Source of the DNA: UBA9647 sp963739335
GTDB lineage: Bacteria; Bacteroidota; Ignavibacteria; UBA10030
NCBI GenBank assembly: GCA_963739335.1
Contig: CAVUAC010000082.1
Location: 20,012-84,011, forward strand
DNA: 64,000 nucleotides
Direction of reading: 5' to 3'
This document shows, piece by piece, positions 33,826 to 41,446 of this stretch. How positions within the stretch are numbered: position 1 is the first letter of the stretch; each line of letters begins with the position of its first letter. A program made the translations under genes and the position numbers. A model generated the notes under the pieces. The model was not told the DNA's origin. It did no database searches and worked only from the letters and a program-made list of their open reading frames with translations.

Positions 33826-34432
33826 ATGCGCAAGAAACATCGCAGCGTCCGAATTGGCGCCTCACTGGCCCTTCTTGTTTGTGCCCTTCTTGCACCCAAC
33901 CTGCTGGCAGCACGCAGAAGCGCTTCACGGTCTTTGTTTCCGTTGTCGAAGTGCGATCATGCCGCGACTCAGGATACAACACATCGACCGCAGGAAAAGA
34001 AGTCGCCTCCGCCCAAGTCTGAAGTTGACCGGACGCAATCAGGTTTCATTAAAAAACCATCCATACGAACATCCTCCGGCGTCATCGGCCTGGTGGATTT
34101 TCTCGAGGGCCATTTGCCGGAGTTGACGTTCGAATCGGCCGATTCCCTGGCGCGACAATACCCTGAGCTCAAGGACTACCTCTTGAAGGAAAGCATCATT
34201 CAAGGAGCGCTGCGGGAGGACGCGCGATACACCGAGATGACAAAATCGCTGCGGCGAGCATTCAGTGACTTTGGTCCGTACTCAGAACTGGAAGCCCAAG
34301 TGAGAAGGAATCAACAGGTCTACGGAGTACCCGAACAATCCGATGCGACCGCCGCCGATGCCGAACCAGATCAACCTCTTCGATCTGGCGGCAGCCATTT
34401 CCAACTTGTTGCGTCTGCTTGGGGCGAAGTGA
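33826..34432 (+). CDS. exported protein of unknown function, probably frameshifted
   Basis: Reading from 33826 gives a signal-peptide-like start (MRKKHRSVRIGASLALLVCA, then LLAPNLLAA), a charged Pro/Lys linker, and a folded-looking part (SSGVIGLVDFLEGHLPEL, then SADSLARQYPELKDYLLKE). At 34324-34325 skipping one G changes the frame to YPNNPMRPPPMPNQINLFDL and then ISNLLRLLGAK, stopping at 34432. Without that correction the frame runs on to 34791, through 325 bp of the convergent amidohydrolase gene, as Arg-rich nonsense. The corrected product is about 201 residues. I do not recognise a family. It follows mqnC by 66 bp and may or may not belong to that operon. Confidence 0.6.
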
Positions 34433-34465
34433 AGCGAAGGGAGATGATGGGGAGTAGCAAAGTCC

Positions 34466-35386
34466 TCAGGCTCCGACGAGGGCGTTCGCGTTTTCGTAGA
34501 AGATCTTTTTCCCGTCAGCAAGCGGGAGCCTCATCTCTTGGACCAGCTTCGTCTGGTTGTCGACGATATCATATCGGTAGCCTCGGGGGAACATTCCGGA
34601 ATCCGATCCGAAGAGAATTCTGCCTGACCCGAACGCAGCCAGAGCTTTCTGAAACACAGTCCGGAGGTCGGGTTTGGAGGGATGATCGGCCATCCATGAG
34701 TTGGAACCTGCAGTGTCGACAGACACGTTTGGGCATTGTTTCCCGACTTCAAGAGTTTCCTCGAACCTCCCGGCACCGAAATTCGGAATGATGAACCGGA
34801 TCCCGTGATATTTCTTTGCCACCGGTATCAAGTCCTTCGGATTGGAAAACTCCTCATTGACGTACGTCTGCAGCCCCGCGTAGTCTCGTGGTTTCATCGA
34901 TAACCTGCCGAACTGCACAAACACAACTGCCTTCGTTTCCTGGCAAATCTGATAGAGTGGATCAAGCCACGGATCACCCACATTGATGTGGTAGAGCGAA
35001 GGGTAAAGTAAGATGCCGCGAAGATTTTCCTGCTTGAGCCTCTTCTCGGCATTCGGCAGAAGGAGGTTCGAATTCGGATCGATCATGAAGAAGCCGGAAA
35101 AGCGGGCTGGGAAAGCCTGAACGGCTTTCACGAGGGCGTCTTCATCTCCCGGAATGCTGCTGAACAGCATCAGCCGTTCAATCTTCCACTTGTCAATGAC
35201 TTCGATCCAACGTTTTGCCAGTAGGACGGGGTCCTCGCCCGGGACCTCGATGCGCCCCTTGGCGGCAAGGTTCTTGAGTTCGGCATTAATGTCGAGACGA
35301 TTGATCTTTTGCCGGACGAGAAACTTGAAGTACGAATTTGAATAGAAATGGACGTGAGCGTCGAATATTTTGAAAAGACCGATCAT
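34466..35386 (-). CDS. amidohydrolase (TIM-barrel metal-dependent hydrolase)
   Basis: A protein of about 306 residues from the ATG at 35386. The N-terminus FDAHVHFYSN carries the HxH metal pair, and the later elements are RFIIPNFGAGRFEE, NVSVDTAGSN and RILFGSDSGMFP with a metal-binding Asp. This fits the amidohydrolase-2 family (PF04909 type). It follows mqnD on the same strand by 16 bp, so a menaquinone role is possible. However, it does not look like the aminofutalosine deaminase MqnX, which is usually longer and nearer to adenosine-deaminase-like proteins. The substrate is unknown. Confidence 0.82.
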   Translation of the reverse strand: MIGLFKIFDAHVHFYSNSYFKFLVRQKINRLDINAELKNLAAKGRIEVPGEDPVLLAKRWIEVIDKWKIERLMLFSSIPGDEDALVKAVQAFPARFSGFFMIDPNSNLLLPNAEKRLKQENLRGILLYPSLYHINVGDPWLDPLYQICQETKAVVFVQFGRLSMKPRDYAGLQTYVNEEFSNPKDLIPVAKKYHGIRFIIPNFGAGRFEETLEVGKQCPNVSVDTAGSNSWMADHPSKPDLRTVFQKALAAFGSGRILFGSDSGMFPRGYRYDIVDNQTKLVQEMRLPLADGKKIFYENANALVGA

Positions 35387-35402
35387 GGAATTGTGGTTGA
35401 GC

Positions 35403-36239
35403 TCAGAACAAGTCGAGGTTCGGAATCGCCGGCAGGACACCCCGTTCGGCACCGAGGCGGAAAAGCAATTCCAGTGCCTTCTTTCCGCTTTCGCCCATGT
35501 CCACTGTGAGTTCGCTGACGTACATTTTCACAAACTTCTCGCCGAGTTTTTCGTTGATGCCTCGTCCGTATTGGAGTGAATACGGTATGGACTCTGACTG
35601 ATGTGTGTATCCATAATGGATGCTCTGACGAAGACCGAGCGAGATCTTCCGTGCAATTTCTTCTCCGACATCCTTTCGCACAACGTCGAGTCCAAGAGGA
35701 AGTGGAAGACCGTACAGGCGCTCCCACAATTCACCAAAGTCGAGAATCTTGTTGAAACCCTGCTCTTGAAACGTGATCTGGCCTTCGTGGATCAGCAATC
35801 CGGCGTCGAATTCGCCGCTGCTTACCCGGTCCATGATCTGGTCGAACGGTATCTCGCTCTGCTGAATGTCTTCGGTGAAGATCTTGAACAGGAGGCTGGC
35901 GGTTGTCAGAGCTCCGGGTGTGGCGACTCTTTTCCCTTTCAATTCGTCGAGGGAGCGGTAGTTCTTGGAGACGATCACGGGACCATAGCCTTCTCCCATG
36001 CTGGCCCCGGTTTTCATGGCCCAATACTTATCGGCAACAAAAGCATAGGCATGCGCGGAAATGGCGGTTACCTCCAGTTCCCCGCGAAAAGCCCGTTCGT
36101 TCAGCGTCTGGATGTCTTCAAGATGATGCTGAATGGTAATACCTTCGAGTTTCACTTTCCCGCTGGAGAGACCATAGAACATGAACGCATCATCGGGATC
36201 GGGGCTATGTCCTACACGTATGATTCTTTCCATCATCAT
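35403..36239 (-). CDS. mqnD: 1,4-dihydroxy-6-naphthoate synthase
   Basis: This enzyme cleaves cyclic dehypoxanthine futalosine to give 1,4-dihydroxy-6-naphthoate. It is about 278 residues from the ATG at 36239 and starts MMMERIIRVGHSPDPDDAFM, with SPDPDDAFMFYGL as the MqnD signature. ISAHAYAFVADKY and YGPVIVSKNY are also typical, as are GALTTASLLFKIF and GLLIHEGQITFQEQGF. The fold is related to MqnA and periplasmic binding proteins. The start overlaps the menG stop in a TGATG junction, so the two are translationally coupled. Confidence 0.93.
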   Translation of the reverse strand: MMMERIIRVGHSPDPDDAFMFYGLSSGKVKLEGITIQHHLEDIQTLNERAFRGELEVTAISAHAYAFVADKYWAMKTGASMGEGYGPVIVSKNYRSLDELKGKRVATPGALTTASLLFKIFTEDIQQSEIPFDQIMDRVSSGEFDAGLLIHEGQITFQEQGFNKILDFGELWERLYGLPLPLGLDVVRKDVGEEIARKISLGLRQSIHYGYTHQSESIPYSLQYGRGINEKLGEKFVKMYVSELTVDMGESGKKALELLFRLGAERGVLPAIPNLDLF

Positions 36240-36985
36240 CACAGTGATGAGTGTGTCGTTTTTTCGGCTTTGTAAATCGTTACGATCCACGAGGTCAGGG
36301 GGTACTGCCTGACGTCGACAAAACCCGCAGCCTCGAGGACCTTTGTCAGCTCCTCTCCTTCGGGGAATGTTGCTACCGTGCTCGGAAGGTAGTGGTAAGC
36401 CTCATGGCTTTTCGACACTATTCCCCCAAGTTTGGGGAGTATCCTTGTGAAATAGAATGTATAGATCTGTTTGAACGGCGTACGCCGGGGTTTTGAAAAC
36501 TCCAGAATCACCGCTGCGCCACCGGGGCGGAGCACGCGATGCATTTCACGGAGTCCTTGATGAAGGTCAGAGAAGTTCCGCACTCCGAAGGCCACCATAA
36601 CAGCATCAAAGGAACCGTCGGGGAATCTGAGATGTTCAGCTGATCCTTCTTCGAGTGAGATGACGTCGGCGAGACCGCGCTGCCGTATTTTCTCGCGCGC
36701 GAGCTTCAACATCGCGGGCGACAGGTCGACACCAGAGATCCTTGCTCCGGAAAGAGTGGAGGCCTCGATGGCGAGGTCAGCGGTCCCGGTCGCCAGGTCC
36801 AGAATCGTCCTCGGGTGATACTCCCGCAGAAGGCCGACGGCTTTCTTACGCCATCGTAGATCGAATCCGAGGCTGAGGAAATGATTCAGGAAATCATAGT
36901 GCGGAGCTATGCGATCGAATAACGACCGAACGTACGAATGCTCGTAGGTCTGCCGCTCTGTCGGGATCGTATCGTGCACGGTCAT
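36239..36985 (-). CDS. menG: demethylmenaquinone methyltransferase (UbiE/MenG)
   Basis: A SAM-dependent C-methyltransferase of 248 residues that finishes menaquinone. The UbiE signature YDFLNHFLSLGFDLRWRKKA is near residue 30-49. Motif I is ILDLATGTADLAIEA, and then SAEHLRFPDGSFDAVMVAFGVRNF and REMHRVLRPGGAAVILEFS follow. It is the first gene of the three-gene - strand arm (menG, mqnD, amidohydrolase) and has its own TATATT promoter at 37039-37067. Since this organism makes menaquinone by the futalosine route, MenG is the expected role rather than ubiquinone methylation. Confidence 0.95.
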   Translation of the reverse strand: MTVHDTIPTERQTYEHSYVRSLFDRIAPHYDFLNHFLSLGFDLRWRKKAVGLLREYHPRTILDLATGTADLAIEASTLSGARISGVDLSPAMLKLAREKIRQRGLADVISLEEGSAEHLRFPDGSFDAVMVAFGVRNFSDLHQGLREMHRVLRPGGAAVILEFSKPRRTPFKQIYTFYFTRILPKLGGIVSKSHEAYHYLPSTVATFPEGEELTKVLEAAGFVDVRQYPLTSWIVTIYKAEKTTHSSL

Positions 36986-37038
36986 GTCCGGTCGAGAATC
37001 CTCGCTCCTCGTGTACGCTTATTGACACTCGAACACAA

Positions 37039-37067
37039 AATATACGCAACGCTGCCAAGATTTCCAA
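37039..37067 (-). promoter_or_regulatory. promoter of menG-mqnD (minus strand)
   Basis: Read on the minus strand: TTGGAA (37067-37062), a 17-bp spacer, then TATATT (37044-37039), about 55 bp before the menG start at 36985. Confidence 0.6.
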
Positions 37068-37174
37068 CCCGAAACGGACACAGTTGAGTTGGCGCGAAAA
37101 TCACGTGCACTCGTTGGCAGTTCGGTGCCGCGTGGTTGCATTTGAGTGCCGCTATTGGTACTTTGCTGCTGAAG

Positions 37175-37672
37175 ATGAAAAGACTCCTCATTGTTGCTCT
37201 AGCGGTTTTGTCCATGTCCTGCGACCACGGACTGGCGCCACCTCCAAATGTCGAGCCGGGATTCGGAGGGACGGTGTATTTCGAATGGGGTTCGTGGCCC
37301 GCCGCGGATAGTCTTGTCAACCTGTGGATATTCGCATCCGAGCTTTACCCGTTGGATTCAGCGAAGGTGTTCCAGGGTCTGTTCTCAAATCCGCCTTTGA
37401 TCTACCTCTATCCAGCGTTTGACAAGAGTCTCCCTCTGTTTGTTGACTCTGTCTCATATTCCTTCATACTCCCGCCAGGGACCTACAAATACGTCGGGGT
37501 GATCCAGAGGTTTGCAAACGACATCAACATTCATACGATGAGAGTTGTTGGGATGTATGGCACGAACGACAGTCCTCCCCTGCCAATTCCCGTGATTGTC
37601 AATGAGGCCAATTTTTTCGCCGGAGTTGATTTGAAGGTCAATTTCCGCAAGCCGCCGCCACAGCCATTTTGA
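37175..37672 (+). CDS. lipoprotein of unknown function
   Basis: A protein of 165 residues starting MKRLLIVALAVLSMSCDHGL, with a lipobox-like LSMSC (cysteine at residue 16), so probably lipid-anchored in the envelope. The mature part is beta-rich with many aromatics (GTVYFEWGSWPAADS, YSFILPPGTYKYVGVIQR) and ends in a Pro tail. It resembles the small carboxypeptidase-regulatory or DUF-type lipoproteins that accompany TonB receptors, but I cannot name a family. Its stop overlaps the TTG start of the TonB receptor gene (TTGA), so translation is coupled and the two products may act together. The ATG at 37175 is chosen over 37136 because the lipobox then sits at the right distance. Confidence 0.7.
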   Translation: MKRLLIVALAVLSMSCDHGLAPPPNVEPGFGGTVYFEWGSWPAADSLVNLWIFASELYPLDSAKVFQGLFSNPPLIYLYPAFDKSLPLFVDSVSYSFILPPGTYKYVGVIQRFANDINIHTMRVVGMYGTNDSPPLPIPVIVNEANFFAGVDLKVNFRKPPPQPF

Positions 37673-39903
37673 GGAACATTCCTTTACATATTGCCCTTCT
37701 TGTTTTCCTGGCGGCATCCGCCTTGGGACAGTTGAGCCAGGGAACGATTTCCGGAACAATCAAGGACGGTGAGACCGGACAGGCTGTCGTAGGAGCGAAC
37801 GTAACACTTCGCGGATCGTTCCTCGGTGCCGCAAGTGATGCGAAAGGCAGATTCCGCATTTCGCAAGTACCCGCAGGTGCACACGCCCTGGTCGTGTCGA
37901 TGCTTGGGTACGAACGGTTCACTCTTGAAGGGATCACTCTCGCGAAGGGAGAGTCCAAATCGCTTGATATTGCGCTGCGCCCAGTTCCGCTCCAGATAGA
38001 GCCGGTCGTGATCACCGCCAGCAGACGTGAGCAGAGTCTACAGGAAGTGCCTGTAAGCGTTTCGACCGTCACGGCGCGAATGGTCGCCGAGCGCAACATC
38101 ATAACCCTTGACGATGCCCTGCGCTATGTGCCCGGCGTCAATATGATGACAGACCAAGTGAACATACGCGGGTCGACGGGGTACAGCAGAGGGGTCGGAA
38201 GCAGAGTTCTGGTTCTACTCGATGGATTGCCCTACATCACCGGTGATACCGGCGAAATCAGCTGGGAAACCATACCGATGTTCGATGTCGAGCGCGTCGA
38301 GGTGGTGAAAGGGGCAGGATCGGCGCTGTATGGATCGAGCGCGCTCGGAGGGGTCATCAATGTGATTACGCGAGAAACCTCGAACACGCCGCAACTCCGG
38401 GTAAGGGCCTTCTCGGGCCTGTACGACAAGCCAGGATATGCGGAATGGGATTGGTCCTCAAGACCGAGGTTTAACAGTGGATTGGTGATGAGTTACTCGG
38501 GGCAGCTGAGTTCTTTGAGCTATCTCGTCAGTGTCGGACGGACCGTCGACGAAAGCTATCGCGAGAACGATGTGTATCATCGATGGAGCTTTTTTACAAA
38601 GCTGAAGTATGAAATATCCAGCTCGCAGAGCCTGACGATCGCAGGCAACTACCTCGACCGGTCTCATGGGAATTTCTTCTGGTGGAAAAGCCTTCGTGAG
38701 GCGACCCGGCCTGCCGACAGCCAGCTCAACGGTCTGGTGGTGTCTCATCGTGGTAACGTCAGCGTGGCATACAAGGAGTTCCTCTCAGATCAGTTCTTCT
38801 ATACTGTCAAGGGTATCTATTTCGGGAATTTCTGGCGAGACGACAGTTCAGGGAGGGTCAACAATGTTTCCGCGGCACATCTCTTCAACGTCGACATCCA
38901 GGCAACGTACAATGTGAATCGCCTCAATGTTCTGACGTTCGGCATTGCCGGGAATTATGACCGGGTGAACGCCAACGTGTTCGGGTCGCATCCGGGAGTC
39001 GGTGCCGCTGCCTACGCACAGGACGAGATCGCGCCGATGGCTGATATGAAGTTCACCGCTGGCGTGCGTCTTGATTGGCAAAAAGTGTCCGCACTTCAGG
39101 GAACTGCTCAGTTGAACCCGAAGCTAGGATTTGTCTACATGCCGGACAAAGGAACAAGCATCCGGGCGTCGTTCGGGTCAGGATTCCGTTATCCGGCGAT
39201 TGGCGAGCTCTACATCCAGAGTTCGACGAACGTCTCTCAGGTCGCCGTGCTGCCCAATGTGGACCTCAAGGTTGAAAAGAGCATTTCATATGAGGTGGGG
39301 GTGAATCGCTCGATCGGACAAATGATGTCTCTCGATCTGGCGCTTTTCAACAACGATTTCGAAAATCTCATCGAACCGAGCGTCCAGATCAAGCGTTATC
39401 GGCCGAATCCGTCGTCGCCGTATGAAGTTGAAGGTCCGGTGATCCAGTTCGATAACGTCACCAAGGCGAGAATTCAAGGTCTCGAGGCTGGAATTCACGT
39501 CGAATGGTGGAAGAAGTTCATTTCGACTGATTTCGGGTATACGTACACGTGGCCTCGAGATCTGTCGGATAACAGCATGCTGAAGTTCCGTCCGCGTCAC
39601 ATTTTCTATTCGTCGGCACAGTTTTCGTTGGATCGCCTGAATGCTTCGGCCGATTATCGTTATCTCTCGCGTGTTGAGCGCATCGACGAGAATCTGGTTC
39701 GTCTGGCGCCAATTGTGAATGGAGACGACCGTGTCGCGATCAACATCGTGGACATCCGGACCTCGTACGATTTGACGGACCTTGGAGTCCCGGTCCGCGT
39801 TGGCTTCAACATCAATAATCTCCTAAACTACTACTACGTCGAGCTCCTTGGCAACCTGGGACCTGTGCGCACGTACTACCTGGTTCTTGAAGGAATCTTC
39901 TAG
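37669..39903 (+). CDS. TonB-dependent outer membrane receptor
   Basis: A 744-residue receptor with a signal peptide (about 1-20, ending SALGQ). A carboxypeptidase-regulatory-like domain follows (about 25-105; GTISGTIKDGETGQAVVGAN and VPAGAHALVVSMLGYE). The plug is at about 110-225 (SRREQSLQEVPVSVSTV, then GVNMMTDQVNIRGSTGY, GSALYGSSALGGVINVITRE), and a beta-barrel ends the protein. The last residue is Phe, as is usual for barrel insertion. The size is smaller than SusC, and no SusD gene adjoins it, so glycans are less likely than a metal chelate or a vitamin. The start is a TTG overlapping the lipoprotein stop. Confidence 0.9.
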   Translation: MRNIPLHIALLVFLAASALGQLSQGTISGTIKDGETGQAVVGANVTLRGSFLGAASDAKGRFRISQVPAGAHALVVSMLGYERFTLEGITLAKGESKSLDIALRPVPLQIEPVVITASRREQSLQEVPVSVSTVTARMVAERNIITLDDALRYVPGVNMMTDQVNIRGSTGYSRGVGSRVLVLLDGLPYITGDTGEISWETIPMFDVERVEVVKGAGSALYGSSALGGVINVITRETSNTPQLRVRAFSGLYDKPGYAEWDWSSRPRFNSGLVMSYSGQLSSLSYLVSVGRTVDESYRENDVYHRWSFFTKLKYEISSSQSLTIAGNYLDRSHGNFFWWKSLREATRPADSQLNGLVVSHRGNVSVAYKEFLSDQFFYTVKGIYFGNFWRDDSSGRVNNVSAAHLFNVDIQATYNVNRLNVLTFGIAGNYDRVNANVFGSHPGVGAAAYAQDEIAPMADMKFTAGVRLDWQKVSALQGTAQLNPKLGFVYMPDKGTSIRASFGSGFRYPAIGELYIQSSTNVSQVAVLPNVDLKVEKSISYEVGVNRSIGQMMSLDLALFNNDFENLIEPSVQIKRYRPNPSSPYEVEGPVIQFDNVTKARIQGLEAGIHVEWWKKFISTDFGYTYTWPRDLSDNSMLKFRPRHIFYSSAQFSLDRLNASADYRYLSRVERIDENLVRLAPIVNGDDRVAINIVDIRTSYDLTDLGVPVRVGFNINNLLNYYYVELLGNLGPVRTYYLVLEGIF

Positions 39904-40017
39904 GCGTCGGATCTGTGCTCGGTGTTCATCACTCCTTCCTTGCAACAGACTGAAGTTGGTAGTCACCTTGAATCCCGTTTGGGATCATTTGACAAGAAAC
40001 CGATTCACTGAGTCTGT

Positions 40018-41421
40018 ATGTACATCGATTCGCACGCACACGTACTTTCTGATGACTACGGAGCTCACCTCGATGAGGTTCTGAAACGGGCCTGGGATGC
40101 CGGGGTTGAGGCTATTATCATTCCGGGCACGACGATTGAAACGAGCACGGAAGCCGTCGAGCTTGCTGAGAAGCATCAAAACATCTATGCATGCGTCGGA
40201 ATCCATCCGCACGAGGCGTCCAAAGCCACGGACCGAGTACTTGCACAGATCGAGACTCTGAGCAAGCATAGAAAGGTCGTCGCCATCGGTGAAATCGGCT
40301 TAGATTACCACTATGATTTCTCGCCGCGCGAGAAGCAGCGGGAAGTATTCAGACAGCAAATTGACATGGCAATTGGTCGAAGTCTTCCGATCGTCGTTCA
40401 CACGAGAGAATCGGTTGACGAGGCCGTCGCCACCGTAGCGGAAGCGGTCGGGAAGAATCCCGGTTGGAAAGCCAATACACCAACGGTGCATACCAGGTAC
40501 CCGGCTCTTCGCGGAGTGTTCCATTGTTTTCCGGGCGGAGCTGAAGATGTCTGGCGACTGCTGGAACTCGGCTTTTTGGTATCGTATCCCGGGATTGTCA
40601 CGTTCAAAAATTCGCCCACGATCGACGTCCTCAAGAAAACCGGATTTGACCACATTCTCCTTGAAACTGATTCTCCCTATCTTGCGCCGGTTCCGCTTCG
40701 AGGAAAAAGGAACGAACCTGCCAACATTGGTCTCATAGCCCAGAAGATCGCCGATGTATTTGGTGTTTCGGTGGAGGATGTCGCACGGACGGCGCGATTC
40801 AACACGAAGAAACTGTTCAACATTGGTCCAACCGACCCACCACAGATAGTCTACAAACTGAAGAATTCACTTTATCTCAATATTACGATTCGATGCAATG
40901 CAGATTGTGTCTTCTGTGATCGGAGGGGTGAAGCGATCGTGAAGGGGCACAATCTAAAAATTGACCGCGAGCCGACCGCCGATGAGGTGATCGAGGCGAT
41001 CGGAGATCCCAGGAGGTACGATGAGATCGTTTTTTGCGGGTATGGAGAGCCGACCATCCGCCTCGATGTCATCAAGGACGTCGCCCGCCGAGTAAAGGAA
41101 AAGGGGGGACGCGTGCGGCTAAATACCGATGGGCACGGAAATGTCATCAACCACCGGGACATCGTCCCTGAACTGGTTGGGCTTGTCGACAGCGTTTCGA
41201 TCAGCCTGAACTCGATTGACCCTCAACAGTACGGCGAGCTGATGCGCCTTGATGGGGAGCGATATCACGGGGCGATGGTGGAGTTTGCGAAAGAGTGCAA
41301 GAAGCATATCCCCGAAGTTGTGATGACGGTCGTGGGGCTCGATGATATTGACGCCTCTGCTGCACGAGAGTATGTGCAGATGGAAATCGGCGTGGACTTC
41401 AAGGTGAGGCCCTATTTCTAG
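40018..41421 (+). CDS. TatD-family nuclease fused to a radical SAM domain
   Basis: A 467-residue fusion. Residues 1 to about 260 are TatD, a metal-dependent DNase-type hydrolase: MYIDSHAHVL with H6 and H8, VGIHPHEA, AIGEIGLDYHYDFSP, VHTRES, GVFHCFPGG and LLETDSPYLAP. Residues of about 275-467 are a compact radical SAM domain with C293-x3-C297-x2-C300 (CNADCVFC) and EIVFCGYGEPTIRLDV. This matches the known TatD-associated radical SAM family, which occurs next to or fused with TatD. The reaction of the SAM half is not known. No partner gene is adjacent. Confidence 0.92.
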   Translation: MYIDSHAHVLSDDYGAHLDEVLKRAWDAGVEAIIIPGTTIETSTEAVELAEKHQNIYACVGIHPHEASKATDRVLAQIETLSKHRKVVAIGEIGLDYHYDFSPREKQREVFRQQIDMAIGRSLPIVVHTRESVDEAVATVAEAVGKNPGWKANTPTVHTRYPALRGVFHCFPGGAEDVWRLLELGFLVSYPGIVTFKNSPTIDVLKKTGFDHILLETDSPYLAPVPLRGKRNEPANIGLIAQKIADVFGVSVEDVARTARFNTKKLFNIGPTDPPQIVYKLKNSLYLNITIRCNADCVFCDRRGEAIVKGHNLKIDREPTADEVIEAIGDPRRYDEIVFCGYGEPTIRLDVIKDVARRVKEKGGRVRLNTDGHGNVINHRDIVPELVGLVDSVSISLNSIDPQQYGELMRLDGERYHGAMVEFAKECKKHIPEVVMTVVGLDDIDASAAREYVQMEIGVDFKVRPYF

Positions 41422-41446
41422 AACGGAGATTTTGGAAGGAACGTCA

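Noticed and set aside
35601..36275. A 224-codon + strand frame opposite mqnD
   Set aside because: mqnD on the minus strand has clear MqnD signatures and couples to menG; the + frame has no domain.
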